Under the pieces are notes generated by a model. That model made no database searches and was not told where the DNA came from. It saw only the letters and a program-made list of their open reading frames with translations. Of a DNA stretch of 64,000 nucleotides, positions 11,841 through 22,052 are shown in pieces (the stretch's first letter is position 1; every line of letters begins with the position of its first letter). Origin of the DNA: Nematostella vectensis (Eukaryota > Cnidaria > Anthozoa > Actiniaria > Edwardsiidae); NCBI RefSeq assembly GCF_932526225.1, contig NC_064036.1, positions 15,865,181-15,929,180 on the forward strand. Reading direction: 5' to 3'. The translations under genes were made by a program, and so were the position numbers.

Positions 11841-13590
11841 AAGCAAAAGGGCTTCTCTGAGACAGCACCAGATATAATTGCAATCTCAGAAACAAAGATA
11901 AATGAGAATTCTTGCTTAAATTTGCATACACCAGGGTATGTGTTTATAAACACAAACTCTAAAACAAATGCAGGAGGCCTTGTTCTTTATCTATCTAAAC
12001 AACTGAAATTTACATGGAGGCACGACTTAGATGTATCAGCGGACGGAATTGAATCATGCTGGATAGAACTAGACCGTCGGAAACAAAAGAACGTATTAAT
12101 AGGCTGTATTTAAAGGCACCCTAGACATGAAAATACCTACATACAATAAACATAAATACTACCGTGATTTCAAGGATTTTAATAATGGCGCTTTCCTCCA
12201 TGAGCTAGAAACAGTAGATTTCAAAAGCCTTATTAATGCTAACATTAACGAGAGCATGACTAACATTGAAACAAACTTATCCAGAATCGTAGATAGCCAC
12301 GCCCCTATACGTAGGGCATCTAAACAAAGAAAAAAACAATTAGATAAACCGTGAATCTCTACCGCTATTTTAGTGTCAGTAAATCATAGACAAAAGTTAT
12401 TTTAAACCTATTACCTCAGTAAAAATTCGCAAAAAGTAAAAGAATACAAATTATACAGTAATCGGCTTAATAGAATCATACAAGTAGCAAAAAAGCAATA
12501 CCTAGTCCAATTTGAAAAATACATGGAAACTTATCGGTACGATTATCAAAGAAAAGACCAAACAACAAGGATACAATCAGTAAATTAGTTACAAAAAAAG
12601 TATCTGTGAGCAACTCAATAACCACTTTAACATCGTAGGCAATAATCCGGCAGAAAAACTGCCCTCCCATAACATAGACCCTACTGTATTTATTAAAAGG
12701 TCATACAGTAGATAGTTTCATGTTCCACGGGATTACTCCACAAGAAGTACACGATGAGCTAATTAATTTAAAAGAAAATAAATCTGCCATAGGGATACCA
12801 AGGAAATGTATAAAGCTAGCAGCAGATCAAATTAATGAAGCTCTTACTATAATATTTAATCAGTCGCTCATTGAAGGAACCTTTCTAGAAAATTTAAAAA
12901 TTTCAAAAGTAACGCCAGTTGACAAAGGGGGTCAAGAGCTGGACCCCTTTAACTATAGACCGATTTCAACACTCTCGGCACTTGCTCAAGTTTTTGAGAA
13001 ACTTGTATGTAAGCAGCTTGATGCTTATTTGGAGAAGCACCAAATCCTTTATGAATTCCAATTTGAATTTAGGAAAAACCATTCCACTGCGCGGGCTATT
13101 GCAGAAATTGAGGATAACCTGCAAAAAGCAATTGATAACAACCCTCAATGCCTCTAGGAAAAATTTATACAAAAATAAAGAACAAACTCCAGTAAACAAA
13201 CATTACAATACATTGCAACAGATCGATCGGTTGATCTCCCCACTGAGTTGAAAGAGCTTAATACTTACACATTTCAAAGTGCTTTAAAGCATCATTTACT
13301 GGATGAACAATACTAGTTCACGACTTTTTCACTCTAGAACTCTCCTAATTCCTTACTGATTTCTCCTCTTCTCACAGTTCTATCAACTATCAACAATATC
13401 AACTATCAGCAATAAATATTTAACTTGAATCCGGCTCGAAAACTACTTGTTATTCTGGATTCCAGACTCAATGTACTATTCTTATTTTCCCTTTAATAAT
13501 TGACTCAAACTGTGTAAAGTACAGAGTGAATAAAAGTCGTCGTCGTCGTCACCGCCGTCGTCGCCACCGCCGCCACCACCACCACCAACA
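11840..13590 (+). pseudogene. Broken jockey/I-type non-LTR retrotransposon (endonuclease + RT, palm deleted)
   Basis: Pieces occur in the order of a LINE ORF2. The apurinic-type endonuclease (about 11860-12115) has P-D-I-I-A-I-S-E-T-K with the catalytic Glu, a TNAGGL-LYLS segment and an ES-WIEL segment. It ends at I-G-C-I-stop-R-H-P, where the family has a Tyr. A linker follows (12127-12354), ending K-P-stop where the family has Trp. Degenerate linker text (12420-12700) reads YKLYSNRLNRII. The RT N-terminus (12720-13157) has F-N-Y-R-P-I-S and N-H-S-T-A-R-A-I. The palm with the catalytic aspartates is absent: the sequence jumps to the usual C-terminal tail (D-L-P-T-E-L-K, stop at 13316). The 3' end is AATAAAAG plus a (GTC)n-type tail at 13533-13590. 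Dead element. Confidence 0.85.
13538..13589 (+). repeat. Trinucleotide microsatellite (GTC/GCC/ACC)
   Basis: A run of cgt, cgc and cac triplets grading into (acc)n directly follows the AATAAAAG of the LINE remnant. This fits the short tandem tails seen at 3' ends of I/jockey-type LINEs. Its distal end merges into the zinc-knuckle fragment, where it reads as poly-Thr. Confidence 0.8.
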
Positions 13591-13755
13591 ATGCATGCTA
13601 TAATTGTGAAGAGAATGGGCACTTTGCTCTAGAGTGTCTAAATGGCCGCTCCCATCTGACAGGCGGCAAGGACGAGGACAGCAGAATCAGGGCAACCAGC
13701 AGAAGATGTGAATTTTCGGGAATGTTGTTGCTGCTCATAAATAGTGAAACCATTT
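13584..13755 (+). pseudogene. CCHC zinc-knuckle fragment, gag-like
   Basis: Codons from 13596 read C-Y-N-C-E-E-N-G-H-F-A-L-E-C (to 13637), a CX2CX4HX4C zinc knuckle typical of the nucleocapsid part of retroelement gag proteins. The frame stays open for about 35 codons of Gly/Arg/Ser-rich sequence and then ends. No protease or RT follows, so this is an orphan fragment or a cellular zinc-knuckle exon. It lies between the LINE tail and the fold-back element. Confidence 0.5.
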
Positions 13756-13819
13756 AGATACTTTTCAGTTGGGTATGTTCATTGCACTGGAGAGAAGTCA
13801 AAAGAACGAAGAGACTGTA

Positions 13820-14055
13820 CAGTACCGCTCTCGAACATGTGGACATATGTTCGCGAAATTGTTCGCGAAATTCGCGAACACCGTTCGCGAAATTCGCGAA
13901 CAATGTTCGCGAAATTTGCGAACAATGTTCGCGAAATTCGCGAACACCGTTCGCGAAATTCGCGAACAACGTTCGCGAACAACTGGTGTTCGCGAACACA
14001 GTGTTCGCGAACAGACCGGGACAAACCGTTTGACAAACGGGAAAACGTACCTCGT
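13820..14055 (+). repeat. Left terminal inverted repeat, TTCGCGAA palindrome cluster
   Basis: About ten TTCGCGAA octamers lie between 13850 and 14012, joined by short 'att', 'caccg' or 'caatg' spacers. A non-repetitive inner edge follows (acaaaccgtttgac). It pairs in reverse orientation with 17865-18062, including that inner edge (gtcaaaccgttt). Confidence 0.85.
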
Positions 14056-14379
14056 AACCGAAGACTTACAGTACTGATACTCACTTAAAATACATACAGG
14101 AGTTCTGCAAGCGATTCAAATAAATTGTTCGTGTAAAAGTCAGCTGAGAGCTATGGTTATCGTTAAAATCAGAAACAACAAATTCAGTTATAGTCTGATA
14201 TGCCTTCAGTTCAATTATTTGTAGACGATCAAGACAAGACACTTTCAAGTTTGAGAAATAAAGACGATAAAGATGGCGGATGAAAGCCAAAGCATGCGAA
14301 GGATTCGATTGTGGATTTACGAGGGTAGACACAGGCAAAAAAGTTAGTTAGTTTATTCTTAAAAGCTTGCCTCGAAGAG

Positions 14380-15500
14380 GGAAGGAATGTCGATCGCTTG
14401 ATATGCTTCGAAGATTGTCGAATGTGACAACTGCTAGCGAATACTTTTAAACAGCGGGAAGCCATTTATTTAACAAATACTTGTATTACACACGGGATAA
14501 TTAATTTGGGGAAGGAATGCCGATCGCTTGATATTCTTCGATGATTTTCGAATGTGTGAAAACTGCTAGCGAAGAATTTTGAAATTCTATTTGACATATA
14601 ATTGTAATAAACACGGGAGAATGAATGCCGATCGCTTGATATCCTTCGAAGATTTTCGAATGTGTGAAAACTGCTAGCAAAGAATTTTGAAATTCTATTT
14701 GACAAATACTCGTAATAAACACGGGAGAAGGAATGCCGATCGCTTCATATCCTTCGAAGATTTTCGAATGTGTGAAAACTGCTAGCGAAGAATTTTGAAA
14801 TTCTATTTGACAAATACTTGTAATAAACACGGGAGAAGGAATGCCGATCGCTTCATATCCTTCGAAGATTTTCGGATGTGTGAAAACTGCTAGCGAAGAA
14901 TTTTGAACATCGGAAAGCCATCTCTTTAACAAAGACTTGTATTAGACACGGGAGAATTTGTTTGGGGAAGTAATGCCGATCGCTTGATATTCTTCGATGA
15001 TTTTCGAATGTGCGAAAACTGCTAGCGAAGAATTTTGAACCGCGGGAATCCATTTATTTGACAAAGCAAAGACTTGTACTAAACACGGGAGAAGGAATGA
15101 CGATCGCTTGATATCCTTCGAAGATTTTCGAATGTGTGAAAACTGCTAGCGAAGAATTTTGAAATTCTATTTGACAAATACTTGTAATAAACACGGGAGA
15201 AGGAATGCCGATCGCTTGATATCCTTCGAAGATTTTCGGATGTGTGAAAACTGCTAGCGAAGAATTTTGAACATCGGAAAGCCATCTCTTTAACAAAGAC
15301 TTGTATTAGACACGGGAGAATTTGTTTGGGGAAGTAATGCCGATCGCTTGATATTCTTCGATGATTTTCAAATGTGCGAAAACTGCTAGCGAAGAATTTT
15401 GAACCGCGGGAATCCATTTATTTGACAAAGCAAAGACTTGTACTAAACACGGGGGAATAAGTTTGAGGTGGGAATGCCGATCGCTTGATATTCTACAAAA
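14380..15500 (-). repeat. Left arm: 108-bp satellite array
   Basis: The word GAATGCCGATCGCTTG recurs at 14515, 14623, 14731 and 14839 (period 108). Longer monomers carry an extra 'gccatttatt' segment. A higher-order duplication of ~364 bp is visible: the block at ~14850-15055 is repeated at ~15215-15420. The long minus-strand open frames across it are a by-product of a period divisible by three and are not genes. Confidence 0.9.
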
Positions 15501-15565
15501 CCCGAAAAGAAAACATTTATGGTAGAGCATGTTGTCGCTGACTCATGTATTCGAACACAAACGAC

Positions 15566-16328
15566 TACTACTCACAGTTTTCACACATTCGAAAATCTTC
15601 GAAGAATATCAAGCGATCGGCATTCCTTCCTCAAACTAATTCTCCCGTGTCTAATACAAGTTTTTGTCAAATAAATGGCTTCCCAGTGTTCAAAAGGATT
15701 GGCTAGCAGTTTTCACACAATCGAAAATCTTCGAATAATATCAAGCGATCAGCATTCCCTCCTCAAACTAATTCTCCCGTGTTTAGTACAAGTCTTTGCT
15801 TTGTCAAATAATGGCTTCCCGCTGTTCAAAAGTCTTCGCTAGCAGTTTTCACACATTCGAAAATCATCGAATAATATCAAGCGATCGGCATTCCTTTCTC
15901 AAACTAATTCTCATGTGTTTATTACATGTCTTTGTCAAATAAATGGCTTCCCGCTGTTATTAAGTCTTCGCTAGCAGTTTTCACACATTTCGAAAATCTT
16001 CGAATAATATCAAGCGATCGATCGGCGTTCCTTCCTCAAACTTATTATCCTGTGTTTATTGCATGTCTTTGTCAAATAATGGCTTCCCGCTGTTATTAAG
16101 CCTACGCTAGCAGTTTTCTGACACATTTCGAAAATCTTCGGAGAAAATCAAGCGATCGGCATTCCCTCCTCAAACTAATTCTCCCGTGTTTAGTACAAGT
16201 CTTTGCTTTGTCAAATAAATGGCTTCCCGCTTTTCTAAGTATTCGCTAGCAGTTAACACACATTCGACAATCTTCAAGGAATATCAAGCGATCGGCATTC
16301 ATTCCCCAAACTTATATTTTGTGTTATG
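15566..16328 (+). repeat. Right arm: same satellite in opposite orientation
   Basis: Monomers read CTAGCAGTTTTCACACATTC and ATCAAGCGATCGGCATTCC, the reverse complement of the left arm. Five or six monomers of ~110-130 bp are present, and 15500-15566 forms the centre of symmetry. The array resumes at 17806-17860 after the nested LINE. Confidence 0.9.
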
Positions 16329-17742
16329 CATCATCTTCCAACAGAGTTACGATAAGGGGACGCTCCCTCTAGACTGGTCTACCGCCAAAGTAGTCCCAGT
16401 CCACAAGAAGGATAACCGTGACAACCCCGGCAATTACCGCCCTATCTCTCTTACGTGCCTCTCCTGTAAAGTCATGGAACACATTGTGCTAAGCCATTTA
16501 AACAAACATCTATCTGCTTTTAATATCCTGTCAGACCTGCAACATGGCTTCCGCAGCGGTTTCTCCTGTGAGACTCAATTGATTCTTGCTACACATGACT
16601 GGGCCAGCACACTTAATTCTCATGGCCAGGTAGATGCCATTATGCTCGACTTTAGCAAGGCCTTCGACAAGGTGTCCAACGCAAAGCTATCCCACAAACT
16701 ACATCACTGTGGCATACGTGGAAAGACTCTTGGTTGGATTGAAGCCTTTCTAAACAACCGAAATCAGTTCGTAGTAGTTGACGGGTCCCATTCCAGTCAG
16801 GTTCCTGTGACATCAGGTGTCCCCCAGGGGACCGTGCTTGGCCCAACCCTCTTTCTTGTGTTCATTAACGACATTGTTGACCAATGCAGCTCGGTAACTC
16901 GCCTATTTGCAGATGACACAGTGGTCTACAGGACCATTCGATCTCCAGCTGACCATGTGTCCCTCCAACACGATCTCTGCAACCTTGAAGCCTGGGCTCG
17001 GACTTGGCAGATGGAGTTTAATGCCTCTAAATGCCAATTACTGCCGATCACCTTGAAGAGAAATAGCAGCTTGTTCAACTACTCGCTAGGCTCCCAGCTC
17101 CTGAATTCTACAGACGAGCATGACTATCTAGGGATCCGCGTTGCACACGATCTCCGCTGGAGTAGGCATTGTTGTAAAGTCTCTTTGAAAGCCAACAAGA
17201 CTCTTGGATTATTACGACGTACCCTTAAACCCTGTTCTCAGAGTGTAAAGGAACGTGCGTACTTTTCAATGATAAGACCGGTCATGGAATATGCTTCTCC
17301 AGTATGGAACCCCTTCACGGATAGAGACATCAACAAATTAGAGCAAGTGCAGAAAAATGCGGCGCGTTTCGTTACTGGTACCTACGACCCCAGGGCAAGC
17401 TCATCTGACCTTGTTAAATCCCTGAATTGGGACTCGCTTGAAGTGCGACGTCAGCTCGCCCAACTATGCCTCTTCTATAAAATCCGCAACAATTTAGTGA
17501 ACATTGCTCTACCTCAACAATTTCAGCCAAACCTTCGACGGTCCAGAACTAACTCCTCTAAATATAACCAGATTCAGTCCAATGTTCTTTCCCACTCATA
17601 CTCTTTTTTTCCTAGAACTATCAGGACTTGGAACTTGCTTCCCTCCGAGGTTGTCGAGTCCTCGTCGATTGACTCCTTTAAATCAAGTGCACTGCCAGTC
17701 TTAAGATCCTTACGGATCCCTGGCCACCTTCGCCGCCTATAA
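16219..17742 (+). CDS. Reverse transcriptase, 5'-truncated LINE ORF2 fused to satellite sequence
   Basis: A 507-codon open frame. Codons 1-36 are host satellite, so the ATG is not the true LINE start. RT motifs follow in order: N-Y-R-P-I-S (residues 72-77), Q-H-G-F-R (108-112), L-D-F-S-K-A-F-D with the first catalytic Asp (143-150), S-G-V-P-Q-G-T-V-L-G-P (199-209) and the active site F-A-D-D (230-233, at 16906-16917). The thumb and C-terminal region (YLGI, M-E-Y-A-S-P-V-W, A-A-R-F-V-T, W-N-L-L-P) runs to a stop followed by ~60 nt of 3' UTR. All three palm signatures are intact with no internal stop, so the copy is young. It cannot be autonomous without its endonuclease. CR1/L2/jockey-type by motif spacing; the exact clade is not determined. 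Confidence 0.85.
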   Translation: MASRFSKYSLAVNTHSTIFKEYQAIGIHSPNLYFVLCIIFQQSYDKGTLPLDWSTAKVVPVHKKDNRDNPGNYRPISLTCLSCKVMEHIVLSHLNKHLSAFNILSDLQHGFRSGFSCETQLILATHDWASTLNSHGQVDAIMLDFSKAFDKVSNAKLSHKLHHCGIRGKTLGWIEAFLNNRNQFVVVDGSHSSQVPVTSGVPQGTVLGPTLFLVFINDIVDQCSSVTRLFADDTVVYRTIRSPADHVSLQHDLCNLEAWARTWQMEFNASKCQLLPITLKRNSSLFNYSLGSQLLNSTDEHDYLGIRVAHDLRWSRHCCKVSLKANKTLGLLRRTLKPCSQSVKERAYFSMIRPVMEYASPVWNPFTDRDINKLEQVQKNAARFVTGTYDPRASSSDLVKSLNWDSLEVRRQLAQLCLFYKIRNNLVNIALPQQFQPNLRRSRTNSSKYNQIQSNVLSHSYSFFPRTIRTWNLLPSEVVESSSIDSFKSSALPVLRSLRIPGHLRRL

Positions 17743-17805
17743 TACCTTGGCGCCCCCTAGAAATAAGCGCAAGCTTTAATAGGGTCTAACATTTAAGCAT
17801 TAAGC
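16329..17805 (+). mobile_element. 5'-truncated CR1/L2-like LINE nested in the fold-back right arm
   Basis: Satellite sequence stops at about 16328 and resumes at about 17806 (ctaatacaagtctttg), so the LINE inserted into an existing arm. The 5' part (ORF1, endonuclease, first RT motifs) is missing. The 3' end finishes with two copies of a 7-bp word (taagcat) rather than poly-A, as in CR1/L2-type elements, whose 3' ends carry short tandem repeats. The insertion is younger than the fold-back arm. Confidence 0.85.
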
Positions 17806-17864
17806 ATTGTCTAATACAAGTCTTTGTCAAATAAATGGCTTCTCGCTGTTCCAGCTGTTATTTT

Positions 17865-18062
17865 GCCCTGGATCACACGTTACCGTCCGTCAAACCGTTT
17901 ATTTTGCATATCTGTTCGCGAACAGCGTGTTCGCGAACAGTCTATATGTTCGCGAATTTCGCGAACACTGTTCGCGAATTTCGCGAACGCTGTTCGCGAA
18001 TTTCGCAAACGTTGTTCGCGAAAGTTTCGCGAACAGTGTCCCTATGTTCGTGAGCGGTACTG
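17865..18062 (-). repeat. Right terminal inverted repeat of the fold-back element
   Basis: Counterpart of 13820-14055: TTCGCGAA clusters at 17915-18036, the inner edge gtcaaaccgttt, and the outer end gagcggtactg followed by TA. Confidence 0.85.
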
Positions 18063-18202
18063 TATACTGTCATTCCTGTTTATTTTTTACTGCTATTTTG
18101 TGAGTGATTAGAGACTTCCAATGAAGAATTCAGAGATAATACTTGAATCCTACTCGTTCTTGCATCAACCTTTCCTGTTATATGATGTCACTTTTTGATC
18201 AG

Positions 18203-18504
18203 TGACCATGTATACCACACCATATTTTAAGGAGAAAAAGAAGTGTGTCAGTGGTAGTAATAGAAAGATTTTTCTCCCCGGAATGTCTCCAGACCACCTC
18301 AGGGCTAAATTCAAGAGATTTGCTTCATATAAAGAACACTCGCCAACCAAAGAACGATCTTGTATTACCGTTGATAAAACACAACTATGGAAAGAGAACA
18401 TTCTGGTACAGTACAAGAGACCAAGAAGTGTCAATCCGTTGGCTCCTTTGCTATGGATAATGTATATACATAGAAAATTTACAGTATATAGGATATTCCT
18501 GTGA
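18203..18504 (+). CDS. Possible exon or gene fragment, weakly like sequence preceding HECT domains
   Basis: An acceptor-like tract (cactttttgatcag) precedes an ATG at 18208. The frame holds ~97 codons, rich in Lys/Arg, with R-K-I-F-L-P-G-M-S-P and I-T-V-D-K-T-Q-L-W-K-E-N-I-L-V-Q-Y-K. The second pattern resembles the segment just before the HECT domain in G2E3-like ubiquitin ligases of fish and invertebrates. That is an impression from memory of the family, not a search result. No HECT sequence follows, and codons after ~80 look random. If real, it is a lone exon (possible donor CTG|GTACAG near 18400) or a pseudogene piece. Confidence 0.25.
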
Positions 18505-18586
18505 AAACTAATATATATTATATATTTTTTCCCATATCACCTAAATATGATTTTATTTATTCTTGTTTTCCCTGAGGGCCACATGT

Positions 18587-18660
18587 AAATTATCTGTTTA
18601 GATATTAAGTGTTTTCCCAAATAAAATTATCTGTTTAGATATTAAGTGTTACTCCAAATA
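18587..18660. repeat. Two-copy direct repeat, ~37 bp
   Basis: The segment aaattatctgtttagatatt followed by aagtgtt occurs at 18587 and 18624, with a few changes near the end of the second copy. Confidence 0.85.
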
Positions 18661-21347
18661 AAAGTCTATCTAGTTTCACAATAGAAAAAAATATTCCTCA
18701 AACAAAATGTCTTTGACAGTGACTATTAAAAAGCTGCCTTGTGCTAATAGTTCGTGACACACAACACTTATAACACAAACACCAATTGGGTTTGGGATAT
18801 TCATTGTCATGATAAAAATGTTTGTAAATAATATAAGTAGAAAATGTGAATGCACTAATATTTCAATAGAGACTGCCATAGCCCGTATTTTTATGTGTGG
18901 TTTAGATGGAGAAAAAGCAATGGGTAAGGAAAAATTGCCAATAGACAATTACTGAATCCCTGAAATTTGATTTTACACGGTCATAAACTCGTAGAAAACA
19001 TAGCCTCAAACCACTTCTTCTTAAAAATAATTTAGATAAATACTTTTAAAGAGACCATGACACGAAAAATACATAAGCTCTTATAACAAAATATAGCTAT
19101 CGATTTTTGGTTATAAAAATGCCTTTGCGCTTATTGATTACAGGAATTTTTGTAATTGTGTTTTGAAAATGTCTTGTTTTGGCGACTTTTTTTTGATTGG
19201 CTGAAGTCAAGAGTTGTACACACTTGATGGGGTTCCAGGCAAAATTCGCTTGCCATTCTTGTATTTTTTCTATTCCCTCGCTTTTCAAGACTTGGTAAAG
19301 AAAGATGATAATAATGTTCAAACAATGGATCAAAGAATAACTTTTTTCTATCACTAAGATGGGGGTTTAATCAAAACCTGAAGTGAATGGAATGAAAAGA
19401 CATCTCTAGAGTGTTTACCAGTTCAAGTCGAGCAGTTCATTCAAGCAAATGAATTTCAACCTGATTATTTTGGCTTGTTTTGAGCACTACCCTTCATTAT
19501 TACTGGTAAGGATGAATGGTTTGATTATTAGAATATGTTCTATTGGATTGGACTTTATTTCAATGCATTTTTATTCGCAAACTGAGTTGTAGATATATGA
19601 TCTCTTCCACGTGCGAATGTGAACGGCCATAAAACCAAGACGGGGCGAACAACTTCACTAAAGTTAGTAAACCCGCAAAAATACCAGTTCACCTTCAAAC
19701 AGCACAACGGGGTAAAAAATGTTGAAAGAACCACATGCAATTGTTATAATCTCATTCAATGTTGAGCCTCAAAGTACAACAAATTGCCAAACGGGAAAAG
19801 CGAAATAGTTAATTTTACCACGCCGATTGATAACAGGATTTGATTCAGTCATTCAAGGAATGATATTTCTCTACAAAACAAGCACAGTCTACACACAAAC
19901 ACAATCGGGAGGGAGGAAGGGTAAACATAAAATTCGAATTTGTTCTAGAGCCAAGAAAAGCATGGTGAAGGGTGCACGTTTTCTTGCGAGTGTTTTCTTA
20001 TCGCTAGTAAATGTACATTTGTGCAGTTGTTGTGCATTCCCTTTCACATATACCAAGTCTTGGTGGCAGTTTTTCCTTAAAAAACATTAGAACTATTCAG
20101 GAATTATAATGCTAGAACCATCTAATGCATTTGTTTGTTGGTTTATTAAAAGAGAATTAAATACAATCATTCACTCATTGATGAGTTTCAGTCCTTGCAT
20201 CGTAATCTACTTTTTAGATTCTAGATTTCCAGTAGTTTCTCTTTGAGTTTGATATCTTGACGTTTTTTATATCTTTGTGTAGATGATTTATAGCTTGCTT
20301 CCCTTGCAATCTATAGGTTTCATTATTTAGTGCATTGTTTAGTGCATAAAAAATGTTCTTCTAAGAGCGTGTTTCGTTCTTGTGACAATTCGCAATAAAT
20401 TGGACAAAAAATATATAAACATTTTTTCTCTGTATTATTTCAAAGCAAAGACGCTTTCAAAATATGCATTCTTCTTTGCAGAAATAAAGATGCGTTTCTT
20501 TTTGCCTGGTAATATTGTTTCGCAATCATTTACAGCGTATATCTTATTGCTTTGATCACAATTGTGATCGAAAAAGGAGTGAGTTTGCCAAAAGTTGGCT
20601 GATTCGCGTGGAAATGGTGTTCAAAAGCTTTAAAAATATTAATAAAAATCACCGCTCCAATTACTGAAGGATTCCTTATGAATACTTTGCTCAGGTTACA
20701 CTCAGCTATTTTCTGGGGAAGATTTGGGCTCCACGATCAATTATATGTGTATTTTGGGTGAGGGGCGTCCTATTTTGTAGGGGAATGTCTAATGTTTATC
20801 ACCCACTTGTACAACTCTTGACGTCACCAGTGATATGCAAATTAGATATTCGGATGTCGCCGGTTTCATGCGAAAATTTGCCAAAATTGTTCATTTTAAA
20901 AGGATCAAAAATCAGGTTTCCGTTTAAATCAAGCATCGAAAATTGGAGGAATTATTGTTGGGATATTACGCTAATATACTAGCTAGACAATTTGTCAAAA
21001 TAAGCAAAAGAGAATTTCGTGTCACGTTCTCTTTAAGAGCAAACTCACCAGCATTTCCAGTCCGTTTACTTATCATCACTACTGCAGACGCCATGTGGTA
21101 CCAAACATTCACCGCATCCACTCCCTGTCGTGAATGAACGTTACTCTGTAGCTGCATATGAGCGAATTATTCTCTCACCTTATAGTCTCAATTCGCTTTT
21201 AGTTTCGTTTCTACTCGTTTTGCACAAAAATAGTGAGAGCAAACCGAAATTGAAGTAAAATGGAGGCGCAAAAGCATGACTCGTGGCGCATTGCATAGCG
21301 GGAAGTGTATATGCCCCATGATGCTTATCGTTCTCCGAAGACAAAGC

Positions 21348-21373
21348 GGGGGGGGGGGGGGGGGGGGGGGGGG
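21348..21373. repeat. Homopolymer run of 26 G
   Basis: Uninterrupted G-run. Its length is likely to be inaccurate in assembly. It may form G-quadruplex structure. Confidence 0.9.
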
Positions 21374-21390
21374 AGGAGGTTTCCTATCGG

Positions 21391-21406
21391 CGGATCGGCC
21401 GATCCG
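21391..21406. repeat. Perfect 16-bp palindrome
   Basis: CGGATCGGCCGATCCG equals its own reverse complement. It lies 18 bp after the G-run, in a segment with several 'cggat' words. Confidence 0.85.
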
Positions 21407-21697
21407 AAAAAAGGGTTGAACGGATTGTCGAATTCTTAAAACGTACCGGATCGCGGATCTATTGAAAATTTAACGTCGTATTCCGGATTTTGATAACCGT
21501 GACTGCGGATTTATTTGCCAATTCTTGACTAAAATCACAATGATTGTTCATATATCGATTGCTATTTTTTTCTATAATGCCACGCGGATTCGGATTGAAG
21601 TAAATTGAAAAAAAAAACCGAATGATCCTGCAAAAGCAGACTCTTCTAGCCGCTCGCGAAATAAATATCTGGTTGTTTCTTGAAATAGTTATTAATT

Positions 21698-21740
21698 AAT
21701 AGTTATTTTAATAACTAAAATAGTTATTAAAATAACTATT
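21698..21740. repeat. Perfect 20-bp-stem hairpin, AT-rich
   Basis: The left arm aatagttattttaataacta is followed by a three-base loop (aaa) and its exact reverse complement. No oligo-T or coding context is adjacent, so a function is not apparent. It may be a decayed MITE core. Confidence 0.9.
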
Positions 21741-22027
21741 TCTCGAGCAACTAGAGGCGAAAGCTGCTGCAGAAGAGAAGGGAAGTGAAGAGGAAGGAGA
21801 AGAAGTGAATATTCCGCAGGATAAAAGGCCCTGTATTTTCCTCTTCTTCTGTCACACCAACGAAATATTGAAACGCAGGGGGTAGACAGTCTTTCTTTCG
21901 CGAGTTCCGGCAAAGCTCACTGGCTGCAATCTCCATGTTCACTTCACAGGAGAGTAAAAGATAAAGAGAACACCTCCGACCTAATCGTGTGGGATTATGT
22001 GAAATAAGGCCTCGAAGCTTGTTTTTG

Positions 22028-22052
22028 CCCCCCCCCCCCCCCCCCCCCCCCC
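22028..22052. repeat. Homopolymer run of 25 C
   Basis: Uninterrupted C-run 655 bp after the G-run. Its length is probably unreliable. Confidence 0.9.

Larger units (their letters stand above)
13820..18062. mobile_element. Fold-back-like DNA element with TA target duplication
   Basis: Both ends are inverted copies: the left end begins CAGTACCGCTCTCGAACAT, and the right end read in reverse begins CAGTACCGCTCACGAACAT. Each is flanked by TA (13818-13819 and 18063-18064), as expected of Tc1/mariner-type integration. Inside come terminal repeats of TTCGCGAA palindromes, then satellite arms in inverted orientation: the left arm reads GAATGTGTGAAAACTGCTAGC, and the right arm reads its reverse complement. 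No transposase frame is visible, so it is non-autonomous. A LINE is nested in the right arm. The structure resembles Drosophila FB elements, whose long inverted repeats are also made of short tandem repeats. The superfamily assignment from TA plus CAGT is an inference. Confidence 0.75.

Noticed and set aside
13744-14088. ORFs on both strands full of FANFANTVREFREH-type repeats (also 17807-18111)
   Set aside because: These are translations of TTCGCGAA palindromes in the fold-back terminal repeats and appear in several frames at once.
14466-15530. Minus-strand ORFs with repeated SSLAVFTHSKIFEGYQAIGI-type text
   Set aside because: Satellite monomer of 108 bp (divisible by three); continues as the inverted arm on the other strand.
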